Source: Oryza sativa Japonica Group
Lineage: Eukaryota; Streptophyta; Magnoliopsida; Poales; Poaceae
Direction: 5' to 3'
DNA: 64,000 nt
Assembly (NCBI RefSeq): GCF_034140825.1
Contig: NC_089037.1
Location: 31,577,001-31,641,000 of the forward strand
Positions within the stretch are counted from its first letter, which is position 1. Each line of letters begins with the position of its first letter. Position numbers and translations under genes: made by a program. The notes beneath the pieces were generated by a model. It searched no databases, was not told the DNA's origin, and was given only the letters and a program-made list of their open reading frames with translations. Positions 14,169 through 26,249 of the stretch are shown here, piece by piece.

Positions 14169-17008
14169 TCGGGCGATCGATCATCGCCATACATGTACAG
14201 CGAGCGCGCGCGCGCGCGGTGGCGTGGCGTGGCGTGCGGTTCTTGTGACGAGGTGCACGCAGCGCACGACGCATGCAATCTCCATCGTCTTCTTCTTCCT
14301 CTCGCATCTAGTAGAGAGACTAGCAGTAGTAATATACATAAGGTTTCTATGTGAATTTTGAATTTTGATCAGGTGGTGTTAACCACGGTGAAAGAGGGTG
14401 CACATATGTGTAATCAAGTTCAATATTTTTCACATTCTTTTCAAGTAATATTTCACATGATCTTGTACTATACTCTCGTGCCTTTAGCTAGCTTCGCTTC
14501 TAGGAGTATAGCTCTAGCTATCCTTCGATCATGATCATCGAATGCTATATATGGACCAAATGATCCTCTCCGATAGATAATTTGCTTTATGTTTTATTTC
14601 TTCCGATTTGATCTACTCCGTACGTCTTCTCCCTTTCCGATCGAGATCATCATCGCCGGCGCGGAAGCTACTTGCTGCTTGCCTCGTCGACCGTCGTCTT
14701 CATTAGCACTTTCTTCACTGCACTCCATGTAGGAAGGTACGGAGGCACCAGTCCTTGTTCAGCACGGCGGTGGCGGCGCCGCCGCCGGTGGACTCCGGCG
14801 TTCTAGCTCGGCGATCTGCACCGGCCGCCGGCCGCCGTTAATTCTTGGCCCAGGAGCTAGAATTCATGGGAACCATTCGATCGGCAGTCTACGGCCGTGA
14901 TCGAGTAGAATCAGCGATGAGTACTTTGCATAAGTACCCCTTTTAATACTCTATTTTTAACATTATCCGCAAATAAAGACACTTGGCTTTAAACAAACCG
15001 TTGGATCATTTTTTAACGGTTCAGATTGAGAAAAGGATTGTTTCGCAAAAAAAAAAAGGAAAGGATTTGCGAGCAAGATGTATTTCCCGAATAAACCCTC
15101 ATACTAATCTATTATTTCATTTATAGCCCTATTTCGGAACCAATGGTAGCGACCCGTACGCCATTGGATTAGATTTCAACAGTGTAGATTAACAGAGATT
15201 ATTTTCACTAAGACCCCTATACTATTACATATTACATATCTAGACCCTTTCGTCGTCCTCGCCGTCCCCTTCCTCCCGTCTCTCTCCAGTCTCCACCGCC
15301 ACAGCCGCCGGTGCTCCGGCACGGCGGCACGGCGGCGGCCGTGCATTAAGGGCGCGTGGAACTCGAAAAGGTGGCCGTCTCCATCGCCGTATAGGGCTCG
15401 AGGAATCGAGCGGTTTGAGTGGTCTTTTCTTTTTCCTCCATCACTCACTCCATTGTTTTGGATTCTTGCTAACCGAATGGTGCAGAGTTTATACAGTGGT
15501 ATATTTCTCTGAATTTTGCTGCTCGATTTTGCGTGAATCTTTATCTCCATTGTTTTCTCTCAAGAATCTTTCCAGGGCAGGCGTTGCATTTCAGCATTTG
15601 GTTTCTTCTTTGGATTTTGCAGATAAAATGTTCATTCTTGTCAAAGATTTTCAGGGAAAAAGGGCACCCACTCACACCACTGCGTTAATTCTCTCCCGAC
15701 AAAAATGCCCTTTTCAACCGGTTGTTTTCTGAATCCTCACTATCACCACACGTGAAGAAATCAAGAAAAGTGAGAAGAGTCACGTCCGAATTTCCTGTAG
15801 CTGCACAATGTTAACATGGTGACAAATGATCGGAGAGAATGAGAGCAAGCAGAATTCACGAGATCCAGTCCTTTTCCACCTCCCTGAAACCTGAATATGT
15901 TTTCAGTCAGAAATTCAGAGAAATGCACCAAGTTTATCCTCAACACGGTGCTCAACCACCACAAGTCCACAATGACACCTCATCCATCTTCCCATGTTTG
16001 AAAAAAATGAGAGTAGCTGCTTTCCTACACCTGGCCGGCTAGAGGTGCTAGATAGAGAAAGATATCCTGATTTTCTCAACAAAATACTCTCTCTGAAGTC
16101 CAAGAGGACATCTCTGCAGATTACTCTGATGGGAGTATACTTGATCAGCTGACAGTGACATCCTTAAGAGTAGAGACACCGTAGGCCCCTGTCCTGCATG
16201 GATTGCTGAATTCTGTCTCCCAGAGGAAATGGCAGTGCTATCATCTTCAGAACGGCACTGCAGTATACTACAACAGTACAAATTACTGTTAATGATCCTT
16301 CCTTTTATGGTAGAACTTGATCTGCAGACTTCTAACCATTCTAACCATTCCACTCAAAGTCTGAAATTATTAGGGATGACACAGTTGAAGTGAAATCAAA
16401 TTAGCACCTGTCTGATACATGTCACTCAAAGATGTGTGTATGTTACAAGCTTCTCTGATCTTGAGACAAAAGGCACTGCATTGCTGCATCTCAGATGGAC
16501 ATTGGTAGCATCCAGTGTGACCTGGAGAAAGTGAAAGTGCATGCAGCTCAAGCTTTGGATCATTGTTTCTAAGATGATCATTTTGCTTAATTTTCGATGA
16601 TTGCAACGTGTAACATACTTTTTCAGGCTAAAGACTGCGTTCCCTTTTTCTGATCCGGGATCATGGCTTCCTAGTTCCTTCACAGCAAAGTAGGAGTATC
16701 TACTAATTAACAACTGGAGTATTGATTAAACACTTTGGCTCCAAAATAACTTGTTCATTAATGATGATCTCAGTCAAAAGAGAACGAGCTAATCTATCTG
16801 CTTGCATCAGTGACATGGACACTTGAGCTTTACGTGATTTGAAAAATTCAGAAGCTTCCGAGATGTCAGATGATCGAAGAAGAAACCCAAGAGGATGTGA
16901 TGTGCTGACACTTGCAAACAACCTACGGGGTCGCTGATCGGGCCAAGGAGAAAGGGATATGAAACTTTGTGGATTTAAAACTGTGCCGACATGTACTGGT
17001 CGGTGTCC
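14169..17008. other. Intergenic, no gene supported
   Basis: Starts with the DUF1677 3' UTR, including an alternating GCGCGC run near 14205. From 14900 to 15750 there are short phrases typical of grass transposon debris (for example AAGACCCCTATACTATTACA and GACAAAAATGCCC), but I could not find paired ends. From 15800 to 16950 short frames occur on both strands without recognisable domains. Confidence 0.35.
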
Positions 17009-17013
17009 AGTGC

Positions 17014-17386
17014 TGTCATGTGGGGCCGCACCTATGTGCGTCAGCGTCGAGCCCGCGACGTCAGGAGAGCCGCGGCCCGAGCGTCCGCAGCAGACTCAAT
17101 CAGCGCGCAGGAAGGCAGGGCCGAGGATAGTAGCTAGCCTTGATTTTAGGAGAGTTATTTCCTAGTTTAATTATTTCCAAATTAGTAGTTTCTAAGTTTG
17201 TTGGCCGGTGGCCTACTTATCTTGTATTCCGGGTAACAATTGAATTAAGCAAATAATTACCAATCTAATCTCCTCTCTCTCAACTAAGCCTGCGGCACGG
17301 GGCAACCTCGCCGGAGAAGACGACGGACCGAGGCTACGAGCTACGTAGCCGAGGGCCGGCTACCCGAGGGCCTGACGCCCTTGACA
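17014..17386 (+). repeat. Gypsy left LTR (373 bp)
   Basis: Begins TG and ends CA. It is near-identical to the right LTR (six differences by eye). Confidence 0.93.
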
Positions 17387-17517
17387 ACCTGGTATCACGT
17401 TCCAGACGATCCTCGCCGCGCCGCGCCGTCTCCCCACCACCCGCCACATCCTCGCCACCACCAGCCGCCGCGCCACCATCCTCGGACTCGTCCTCCGGCG
17501 CGTCCTGCCCACCCGGC

Positions 17518-18351
17518 ATGGGTGACCCCAATGACCTCAAGACCTCCGTGGAGGCTCTCACCACCGCCATGAAGGAGATGCAGGCCTCGATCGCCGCCAA
17601 CGCCAAGGCCATTGCCGCCCTCTCCTCCGGCCGCACCTCATCCTCGGGCGCCACGACAGACTCCGGCGAACCCCGCACCGTCCGGCCGCCGCGATTTCAG
17701 AAAATGGATTTCCCGCGCTATGATGGGAAGTCCGATCCGCTCACCTTCCTCAATTGGTGTGAGTCGTACTTCCACCAACAACGGATCATGGACGAAGAGA
17801 AGGTTTGGATGGCGTCCTACAACCTTGAAGATGGTGCACAGCTATGGTACATGCAAGTCCAGGCGGATGAGGGTAAACCGTCGTGGCGTCGCTTCCGGGA
17901 ACTCCTCGTCCTACGGTACGGGCCGCCACTCCGTTCGGCTCCCCTCTTCGAGTTAGCCGACTGCCGCCGCACTACCACCGTGGAGGACTACCAGGACCAC
18001 TTCCAAGCGCTCCTGCCCCGCGCCGGCCGCCTGACGAAGGCACAACGGGTTCAGCTCTTCACCGGCGGTCTGCTTCCTCCGCTCAGTCTCAAGGTCCAGA
18101 TGCAGAATCCGCAGTCCCTCGTCACCGCCATGAGTTTGGCTCGGCAGTTCGAGCTGATGGAGCAGTGCACTGCCACCCTGGCCAAAGCCCCTGGCCACGG
18201 GATACTGCCGACGCTGGGTCCGCGCCAGGCCCCGCCCCAGCCGCCGGCGCCTAGGGCCGCATCGCCCCCTGTCCTCATCGACGGTCGCCCGGTGAAGCGG
18301 CTCTCTCAGGCGGAGCAGGACGAGCGTCGCCGCCTCGGGCTATGCTTTAAC
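17518..18351 (+). pseudogene. Gypsy gag region, fossil
   Basis: The reading frame resembles plant Ty3/Gypsy gag: a coiled-coil N terminus (MGDPNDLKTSVEALTTAMKE), then the retrotransposon gag core with KMDFPRYDGKSDPLTFLNWC, WMASYNLEDGAQLWY, WRRFRELLVLRYGPP and a zinc-knuckle beginning (LCFNC). The Copia element is inserted right within the knuckle, and the continuing knuckle-like sequence lies on its far side at about 24793. Confidence 0.88.
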
Positions 18352-19308
18352 TGTTGGAATTAATGAATGGACCTTAGCCCACTCGAAGATTAATTCTTTG
18401 GAAAATCACAAAAGCCCACCTCATGGGATGGCATGCATGTGGAGTTTAGTACCACCTTGCTTATTCTAGGAGAGGAGGACCTCCTTAAAAGGGAGGATGC
18501 CCTCCTAGCCACTTGAAGCATGTGTGGTGGAGAGAAGAGGGGAAACGCGCGCTCGCTCGCCTGGCCTGGCCTGGCAGGGCAGGCGGCGCGCGTGCACGAA
18601 GTACGCGTCGAATGGTCCGAAAAATTGGCTCCTCACCCTTGCGCAGATGCAGCCTCCTTTTGCAGTTTTGTTTTGCTGCAAATTCGGATTCGTTTTGTTT
18701 TGGAAACGTTCCGAAAAATCCGGTGCGTGCAAACGGCGTGGAGTCCGGATAAGTTACGCGCGACTTATCCGGTTCGGTTACACGCAGCAGAGATCGTGCG
18801 GGCGCCCTGATCAAGCGACCCTTCTCTATATAAACCGACCCGCCGTCTTCACGCAATATATGCGAAAATCAATCTAGGGTTTGCCTCCTACTCTGTACTG
18901 CGCCGTCGCTCGTAGACTACTCCATCCCGCTCGCCGGCGTGCACCAGCGATCAGGAGAGCAGGTCTCCGGAACCTCTGCCTTTGACGTCCTGCACCGGGA
19001 GAAGGCGGCAATAAGGTTTTTGGGAAGCGCTTCGCGCGACTGCTCCCTGTTCGTTCGCGACGGCTCGCCTTCCTCTTCGCTCGCGTGTTTCGTGCCTTCG
19101 TAGACACCTGCGAAAAGTTTCGACCAAACAGCCGGTCTTTTCGTCACCTCGGTACGTGTTCAATATGTTGCGCATATTTGATCTGTTCATGTTATTCTGC
19201 GTAGTTTACATGTGTAGATCTAATGAGGCGTTCATGCTAGTTTTCATCTGTAATGTCATGATTTATTTATGGAATAAATTTAATCATTATATGCCCATAA
19301 TCTCAACA
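18352..19308 (+). repeat. Copia left LTR (957 bp)
   Basis: Contains a TATA-type promoter word (CTATATAAACC) near 18826-18836. It is shorter than the right LTR, mainly because of a GGCAT/GGCCT-type pentamer repeat. Confidence 0.93.
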
Positions 19309-19344
19309 ATCCAAAAACCTTATTATAGGCACTGTGATTTTACT

Positions 19345-22300
19345 ATGGCTGGTTTTGCTGATGCACTGAGGCCGGATAAATTCACCGGTGTGCATTTTAA
19401 GAGATGGCAGATCAGGGTCACTCTGTGGCTGACAGCTATGAAATGCTTCTGGGTGAGTACTGGCAAACCTGAAGGAATTCTTACTGCTGAACAGCAGAAG
19501 CAATTCGAGGAAGCCACTACTCTCTTTGTGGGATGCATTCTTAGCGTTCTTGGCGATCGTCTGGTCGAGGTGTATATGCATATGACCGACGCTAAGGAGT
19601 TGTGGGATGCACTGAATACTAAATTCGGTGCTACTGATGCTAGCAATGATCTGTATATCATGGAGCAGTTTCATGACTACAAAATGGCTGACAACCGTTC
19701 TGTAGTCGAACAGGCTCAAGAGATACAAACCATGGCTAAGGAACTCGAACTCCTTAAGTGTGTCTTACCCGACAAATTTGTGGCCGGGTGCATTATTGCA
19801 AAACTACCTCCATCTTGGAGGAGTTTCGGTACTGCACTCAAACACAAGAGACAGGAATACTCCGTTGAGGGGTTGATTGCGTCTCTTGATGTTGAGGAGA
19901 AAGCTCGGGAAAAAGATGCCGCGTCTAAGGGCGATGGTGGGCAGTCCAGTGCCAATGTTGTGCACAAGGCCCAGAACAAGAGCAAGGGGAAATACAAAGC
20001 TCAGCAGACCACCAACTTCAAGAAGCAGAAGAAGAACAACAACAATCCTAATCAGGATGAGAGGACTTGCTTTGTGTGTGGCCAAGTTGGTCATCTGGCT
20101 AGGAAGTGTCCACAACGCAAGGGGATGAAGGCACCTGCAGGGCAGACTTCTAAGTCTGCTAATGTGACCATTGGCAACACTGGAGATGGAAGCGGGTATG
20201 GTAATTTACCTACTGTTTTTTCAGTTAATCAATCTACTAATTGGTGGGTTGATACTGGGGCCAATGTACATGTTTGTGCTGACATCTCATTGTTTTCTTC
20301 TTATCAGGTCGCACGGGGTTCCACCGTCCTAATGGGGAATGGGTCACATGCTTCTGTTCATGGTGTTGGCACGGTAGATCTGAAGTTTACTTCGGGAAAG
20401 ATCGTGCAGCTGAAGAACGTGCAGCATGTCCCTTCTATCGACAGGAATCTTGTTAGTGGCTCCCGTCTGACTAGAGACGGATTTAAGTTGGTTTTTGAGT
20501 CTAATAAAGTAGTCGTGTCTAAACATGGATATTTTATTGGTAAAGGTTATGAGTGCGGAGGCCTGTTCCGCTTTTCCCTTTCTGATTTCTGCAATAAGTC
20601 TGTGAACCATATTTGTGGCAGTGTGGATGATGAGGCTAATGTTTGGCATTCACGTTTATGTCATATTAATTTTGGCTTGATGTCTCGGCTTTCCAGCATG
20701 TGTTTAATTCCTAAGTTTTCCATTGTCAAAGGTTCTAAGTGCCATAGTTGTGTGCAATCGAAGCAACCTCGCAAGCCTCACAAGGCTGCCGAGGAGAGAA
20801 ACTTGGCACCACTAGAACTCCTACATTCAGATCTTTGTGAAATGAATGGGGTGTTGACGAAGGGTGGAAAACGATATTTCATGACATTGATTGATGATGC
20901 TACTAGATTTTGCTATGTGTACTTGTTGAAAACGAAAGACGAGGCTCTAGACTATTTTAAAATTTATAAGGCAGAAGTTGAAAATCAACTTGACAGAAAG
21001 ATAAAAAGGCTTAGGTCTGATCGTGGTGGAGAGTTTTTCTCGAACGAGTTTGACTTATTCTGTGAGGAACATGGCATCATACATGAGAGGACACCTCCCT
21101 ATTCTCCCGAGTCTAATGGGATTGCTGAAAGGAAGAACCGCACACTGACTGACTTGGTGAATGCCATGTTGGACACCGCGGGACTGCCTAAGGCATGGTG
21201 GGGGGAGGCATTGTTGACCTCAAATCATGTGTTAAACAGAGTTCCTAACAGAAATAAGGACAAAACACCATATGAGATATGGATTGGTAGAAAACCATCA
21301 CTTTCTTATTTGCGCACATGGGGGTGCTTGGCGAAAGTCAATGTACCAATAACGAAGAAGCGCAAACTTGGACCTAAGACTGTGGACTGTGTTTTTCTGG
21401 GATATGCTCATCATAGCATTGCCTATAGATTTTTAATAGTTAAATCCGAGGTACCGGACATGCATGTTGGTACAATTATGGAGTCTCGTGATGCTACCTT
21501 CTTTGAGAGCTTTTTCCCAATGAAGGATACACATAATGGTTCGAACCAACCCTCTGAAATAATTCCCAGTTCAATCACACCACCAGAACAAACTGAACAT
21601 ACACATGAACTTGTCTCTGAGGAGGATGTCAGTGAAGCTCCTCGAAGGAGTAAGAGACAAAGGACGGCTAAGTCTTTTGGTGATGATTTCACTGTGTACC
21701 TCGTGGATGACACTCCTAAGTCAATTTCAGAAGCATATGCATCTCCTGATGCAGACTACTGGAAGGAGGCTGTCCATAGTGAAATGGATTCCATTATCGC
21801 TAACGGGACTTGGGAGGTGACAGAGCGACCCTATGGGTGTAAACCTGTGGGGTGCAAGTGGGTGTTCAAGAAGAAGCTTAGGCCTGACGGTACTATTGAA
21901 AAGTACAAGGCTCGGCTTGTTGCTAAGGGCTATACTCAGAAAGAAGGCGAAGATTTCTTTGACACTTACTCACCTGTTGCTAGATTGACCACAATTCGTG
22001 TGCTACTTTCCCTAGCAGCCTCACATGGTCTTCTCGTTCATCAAATGGACGTTAAGACAGCTTTTCTTAATGGAGAGCTGGATGAGGAGATCTATATGGA
22101 TCAACCTGATGGGTTTGTAGTTGAAGGTCAAGAAGGCAAAGTGTGCAAATTGTTGAAGTCTTTGTATGGTCTGAAACAAGCTCCTAAGCAATGGCATGAG
22201 AAATTTGACAAAACATTGACATCTGCAAGCTTTGCAGTCAATGAGGCAGATAAATGTGTGTACTATCGCCATGGTGGGGGTGAGGGAGTTATTTTGTGCT

Positions 22301-23253
22301 TGTATGTTGACGACATACTGATATTTGGGACAAACCTTGAGGTGATAAATGAGGTTAAATCATTCTTGTCTCAAAATTTTGATATGAAAGATTTGGGAGT
22401 AGCTGATGTTATCTTAAACATTAAGCTAATTAGAGGTGAGAATGGGATTACTCTCTTGCAGTCCCATTATGTGGAGAAGATCTTGAATCGCTTTGGCTAT
22501 ATTGATAGTAAGCCTTCTCCAACACCTTATGATCCTAGCTTGTTGCTTCGCAAGAACAAGAGAATTGCTAGGAATCAACTGGAATACTCCCAAATCATTG
22601 GCTCGTTGATGTACCTGGCTAGTGCAACTAGGCCTGATATCTCCTTTGCTGTGAGCAAGTTGAGCCGATTTACTTCTAATCCGGGAGATGATCACTGGCG
22701 TGCGCTTGAGCGAGTAATGCGCTATCTGAAAGGTACTGTGGAATTGTGGCTTCACTATACTGGGTATCCTGCGGTACTGGAGGGTTATAGTGATTCTAAC
22801 TGGATCTCTGATGTGGATGAGATCAAAGCCACTAGTGGATATGTTTTCACACTGGGTGGTGGTGCTGTTTCATGGAGGTCTTGCAAACAGACAATTTTGA
22901 CGAGGTCAACCATGGAAGCAGAGCTAACGGCACTGGATACTGCTACTGTTGAGGCAGAATGGCTGCGTGATCTATTAATGGATCTGCCTGTTGTTGAAAA
23001 ACCGGTGCCGGCTATCCTTATGAACTGTGACAATCAAACGGTAATTGTCAAAGTGAATAGTTCTAAGGATAATATGAAATCGTCTAGACATGTGAAAAGA
23101 CGATTGAAGTCTGTCAGGAAATTAAGAAACTCCGGAGTTATAACGTTGGATTACATCCAAACAGCGAGAAACCTGGCAGATCCCTTCACGAAGGGACTAT
23201 CACGAAATGTGATAGACAATGCATCGAAGGAGATGGGTTTGAGACCCATGTGA
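19345..23253 (+). CDS. Copia gag-pol polyprotein, looks whole
   Basis: One long frame of about 1,300 residues, the usual size for a plant Copia polyprotein. From the likely start [18 protein letters not shown] (19345) the parts are, in order: gag core; zinc knuckle [14 protein letters not shown]; protease [14 protein letters not shown]; integrase with [23 protein letters not shown] and [16 protein letters not shown]; reverse transcriptase with [32 protein letters not shown] and the catalytic [10 protein letters not shown]; RNase H with YSDSNW and [14 protein letters not shown]. The open frame extends upstream into the LTR, but that part is AT-rich and does not resemble gag. Confidence 0.92.
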   Translation: MAGFADALRPDKFTGVHFKRWQIRVTLWLTAMKCFWVSTGKPEGILTAEQQKQFEEATTLFVGCILSVLGDRLVEVYMHMTDAKELWDALNTKFGATDASNDLYIMEQFHDYKMADNRSVVEQAQEIQTMAKELELLKCVLPDKFVAGCIIAKLPPSWRSFGTALKHKRQEYSVEGLIASLDVEEKAREKDAASKGDGGQSSANVVHKAQNKSKGKYKAQQTTNFKKQKKNNNNPNQDERTCFVCGQVGHLARKCPQRKGMKAPAGQTSKSANVTIGNTGDGSGYGNLPTVFSVNQSTNWWVDTGANVHVCADISLFSSYQVARGSTVLMGNGSHASVHGVGTVDLKFTSGKIVQLKNVQHVPSIDRNLVSGSRLTRDGFKLVFESNKVVVSKHGYFIGKGYECGGLFRFSLSDFCNKSVNHICGSVDDEANVWHSRLCHINFGLMSRLSSMCLIPKFSIVKGSKCHSCVQSKQPRKPHKAAEERNLAPLELLHSDLCEMNGVLTKGGKRYFMTLIDDATRFCYVYLLKTKDEALDYFKIYKAEVENQLDRKIKRLRSDRGGEFFSNEFDLFCEEHGIIHERTPPYSPESNGIAERKNRTLTDLVNAMLDTAGLPKAWWGEALLTSNHVLNRVPNRNKDKTPYEIWIGRKPSLSYLRTWGCLAKVNVPITKKRKLGPKTVDCVFLGYAHHSIAYRFLIVKSEVPDMHVGTIMESRDATFFESFFPMKDTHNGSNQPSEIIPSSITPPEQTEHTHELVSEEDVSEAPRRSKRQRTAKSFGDDFTVYLVDDTPKSISEAYASPDADYWKEAVHSEMDSIIANGTWEVTERPYGCKPVGCKWVFKKKLRPDGTIEKYKARLVAKGYTQKEGEDFFDTYSPVARLTTIRVLLSLAASHGLLVHQMDVKTAFLNGELDEEIYMDQPDGFVVEGQEGKVCKLLKSLYGLKQAPKQWHEKFDKTLTSASFAVNEADKCVYYRHGGGEGVILCLYVDDILIFGTNLEVINEVKSFLSQNFDMKDLGVADVILNIKLIRGENGITLLQSHYVEKILNRFGYIDSKPSPTPYDPSLLLRKNKRIARNQLEYSQIIGSLMYLASATRPDISFAVSKLSRFTSNPGDDHWRALERVMRYLKGTVELWLHYTGYPAVLEGYSDSNWISDVDEIKATSGYVFTLGGGAVSWRSCKQTILTRSTMEAELTALDTATVEAEWLRDLLMDLPVVEKPVPAILMNCDNQTVIVKVNSSKDNMKSSRHVKRRLKSVRKLRNSGVITLDYIQTARNLADPFTKGLSRNVIDNASKEMGLRPM

Positions 23254-23809
23254 GTTATACTATGGTGGTAACCCAGTCTATGTGATCGGAGATCCCGTGA
23301 ATTAGATCCTGGGAAGAACAAACCATTAATAAACTAGAGGAGAGTACCAATATATATACCCTATCCAAGTGAAGATGCATATACTCTCGTGAGCTGCAAG
23401 GCAGGTTGGCTATGCCTTAATGAGTTCTGTTGGCTTTAATTAGCAAAGATGTTGTCCTGCAGAGCATTCTTGAAGGAACTCACCTTTGTGAGCTTGACTG
23501 TTGGTCGCAGTCTATGAAGATTTTGGGTGAATCTTCTAGGAAGCTTACTAAAGACCTAGGAGTATGACTTATACGCTCCACCCGAGGGGTAGTCTACAGA
23601 CGGTCTAGTACCAGATAAGACTTTGAGTGAAACTTGCTTGCACAAGACTTGCAATTCAAGGCGTAGTCCATTGTTCAAGTTGTGAGTAAGTGTAGCTTGG
23701 AGTTCTAGGTGGATGTTCAACCTTAATTGGTCTCCATCGAACCGCTGGTATATAAACAGTACATTGGAAAAGGCAAATCTCAGTGGGATTTTGAGATTTG
23801 GTGGGGGAT

Positions 23810-24787
23810 TGTTGGAATTAATGAATGGGCCTTAGCCCACTCGAAGATTAATTCTTTGGAAAATCACAAAAGCCCACCTCATGGGATGGCATGCATGTGG
23901 AGTTTAGTACCACCTTGCTTATTCTAGGAGAGGGGGACCTCCTTAAAAGGGAGGATGCCCTCCTAGCCACTTGAAGCATGTGTGGTGGAGAGAAGAGGGG
24001 AAACACACGCGCGCGCTCGCTCGCCTCGCCTGGCATGGCATGGCATGGCATGGCATGGCAGGCGGCGTGCGTGCACGACGTACGCGTCGAATGGTCCGAA
24101 AAATTGGCTCCTCACCCTTGCGCAGATGCAGCCTCCTTTTGCAGTTTTGTTTTGCTGCAAATTCGGATTCGTTTTGTTTTGGAAACGTTCCGAAAAATCC
24201 GGTGCGTGCAAACGGCGTGGAGTCCGGATAAGTTACGCGCGACTTATCCGGTTCGGTTACGCGCAGTAGAGATCGTGCGGGCGCCCTGATCAAGCGACCC
24301 TTCTCTATATAAACCGACCCGCCGTCTTCACGCAATATATGCGAAAATCAATCTAGGGTTTGCCTCCTACTCTGTACTGCGCCGTCGCTCGTAGACTACT
24401 CCATCCCGCTCGCCGGCGTGCACCAGCGATCGGGAGAGCAGGTCTCCGGAACCTCTGCCTTTGACGTCCTGCACCGGGAGAAGGCGGCAATAAGGTTTTT
24501 GGGAAGCGCTTCACGCGACTGCTCCCTGTTCGTTCGCGACGGCTCGCCTTCCTCTTCGCTCGCGTGTTTCGTGCCTTCGTAGACACCTGCGAAATGTTTC
24601 GACCAAGCAGCCGGTCTTTTCGTCACCTCGGTACGTGTTCAATATGTTGCGCATATTTGATCTGTTCATGTTATTCTGCGTAGTTTACATGTGTAGATCT
24701 AATGAGGCGTTCATGCTAGTTTTCATCTGTAATGTCATGATTTATTTATGGAATAAATTAAATCATTATATACCCATAATCTCAACA
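23810..24787 (+). repeat. Copia right LTR (978 bp)
   Basis: Near-identical to the left LTR. It carries five tandem GGCAT units at about 24033-24060 where the left LTR has a shorter, different array. Confidence 0.93.
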
Positions 24788-24792
24788 TTAAC

Positions 24793-25871
24793 TGTGACGA
24801 GAAGTACAGCCGTGGCCATAACAAAATCTGCAAGCACTTGTTCCTCTTGGACTGCGCTATGGATGACGACGACGACACCGACGCGGCTGAGGAACCGCAG
24901 GACTTGGAGTCCCCGGTGTTCTCCCTCCACGCGATCGCCGGCGTACCGGTCGCCGACACCATGCAGGTACAGGTGACCGTCGGCGCCACCACCCTCACCG
25001 CTCTCCTCGACAGCGGCTCCACCCACAGCTTCATTGCCGAGGAGGCAGCGTGCCGCACGGGTCTGCCGGTCCAGCCACGCCCACGCATGACGGCGACTGT
25101 GGCCAATGGCGAGAAGGTCGCATGTCCTGGCGTCATCCGACAGGCCGTGCTCTCCATCGACGGCTCGCTCTTCACCGTCGATCTCTTTGTCATTCCACTT
25201 GCAGGTTACGACATGGTGCTCGGCACCCAGTGGATGGCGTCTCTGGGGCCGATTGTTTGGGACTTCACGGAGCGGACGATGTCCTTCCAGTACCACGGCC
25301 GCACCATCTGCTGGGCAGGCGTGCCGTCGTCTCCTGCACCACGCATCCGAGTCACAACAGCGGCCAGCGAGTCGCTACTCGATGAGCTCCTAGCCGACTT
25401 CGGCGACGTCTTCGCCGAGCCCAAGGGGCTGCCCCTGCAGCATGCTCGAGATCACACCATCGTCCTCAAGCCGGACGCGCCCCCTGTCGCTGTTCGTCCG
25501 TACCGGTACCCGGCGGCCCATAAGGATGAACTGGAACGGCAGTGCGCCGCTATGATCGAGCAGGGCATCGTCCGCCGTAGCGACTCGGCGTTCTCTTCAC
25601 CAGTCCTTCTCATTAAGAAGGCTGACGGGTCGTGACGTTTCTGCATCGACTTTCCGCTCCAACGCCGCTCCCCGACATCCACCATGGTGCTGTTGTCCCT
25701 GAGCCGATTCGGGTGGAGAGCGCTCGCTTGGCGCGCGGTGTCCGCCAGCTTCTTGTGCACTGGCGTGGTGAGCCGGCCTCTTCTGCTACATGGGAAGACT
25801 TGGAGGAGTTCCGTGCCGTGTACCTGGATTTTCAGCTCGAGGACGAGCTGGATCTTGAGGGGGGGGAGAGA
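24793..25871 (+). pseudogene. Gypsy protease/pol remnants, fossil
   Basis: Right after the Copia element the gag knuckle-like sequence resumes. It is followed by a retropepsin-like stretch (LTALLDSGSTHSFIAEEAA, MVLGTQWMASLGPIVWDF) and the edge of pol (FAEPKGLPLQHARDHTIVLK, PYRYPAAHKDELERQ). Near 25680-25860 lies integrase-tail/chromodomain-like sequence (LLVHWRGEPASSATWEDLEE). Most of the RT, RNase H and integrase is absent, so the copy cannot be autonomous. Confidence 0.85.
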
Positions 25872-26244
25872 TGTCATGTGGGGCCGCACCTATGTGCGTC
25901 AGCGTCGAGCCCACGACGTCAGGAGAGCCGCGGCCCGAGCGTCCGTAGCAGACTCAATCAGCGCGCAGGAAGGCAGGGCCGAGGATAGTAGCTAGCCTTG
26001 ATTTTAGGAGAGTTATTTCCTAGTTTAATTATTTCCAAATTAGTAGTTTCTAAGTTTGTTGGCCGGTGGCCTACTTATCTTGTATTCCGGGTAAAAATTG
26101 AATTAAGCAAATAATTACCAATCTAATCTCCTCTCTCTCAACTAAGCCTGCGGCAGGGGGCAACCTCGCCGGAGAAGACGACAGACCGAGGCTACGTGCT
26201 ACGTAGCCGAGGGCCGGCTACCCGAGGGCCTGACGCCCTTGACA
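25872..26244 (+). repeat. Gypsy right LTR (373 bp)
   Basis: Starts TGTCATGTGG directly after a G-rich purine tract, ends GACA, and is followed by the AGTGC target duplicate. Confidence 0.93.
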
Positions 26245-26249
26245 AGTGC

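Larger units (their letters stand above)
18352..24787 (+). mobile_element. Ty1/Copia LTR retrotransposon, looks whole (nested)
   Basis: The LTRs (18352-19308 and 23810-24787) start TGTTGGAATT and end CTCAACA. A perfect 5-bp target duplication, TTAAC, flanks the element (18347-18351 and 24788-24792). Total length is about 6.4 kb with LTRs near 1 kb, similar in size to the rice Houba (Tos5/Osr13) family as I remember it; this identity is not verified. The internal region carries one long reading frame with Copia order gag-protease-integrase-RT-RNase H. A purine-rich tract (GGTGGGGGAT) precedes the right LTR. I did not recognise a clear tRNA-primer site after the left LTR. About a dozen substitutions between the LTRs (about 1.3%) suggest roughly half a million years. 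Confidence 0.95.
17014..26244 (+). mobile_element. Ty3/Gypsy LTR retrotransposon, broken, hosting a nested Copia element
   Basis: Two 373-bp LTRs (17014-17386 and 25872-26244), both starting TGTCATGTGG and ending CTTGACA, flank the element. The 5-bp target duplication AGTGC is perfect (17009-17013 and 26245-26249). A primer-binding site matching initiator Met-tRNA (TGGTATCA) follows the left LTR at about 17389, and a purine tract (about 25854-25871) precedes the right LTR. Gag-type sequence lies at 17518-18351 and protease/pol-type sequence at 24793-25860. The element is broken: beyond the nested Copia insertion, its pol region is far shorter than in a full Gypsy element. Six differences between the LTRs (about 1.6%) suggest an age near 0.6 million years at the usual grass rate of 1.3e-8 per site per year. 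Confidence 0.93.

Noticed and set aside
13736-14278. Frames antisense to the DUF1677 gene
   Set aside because: High-GC shadow frames. The plus frame has the conserved Cys motif.
18485-19190. Several 70-120-residue frames inside the Copia LTRs
   Set aside because: Found in the same form in both LTRs and without resemblance to any protein; they are non-coding LTR sequence.
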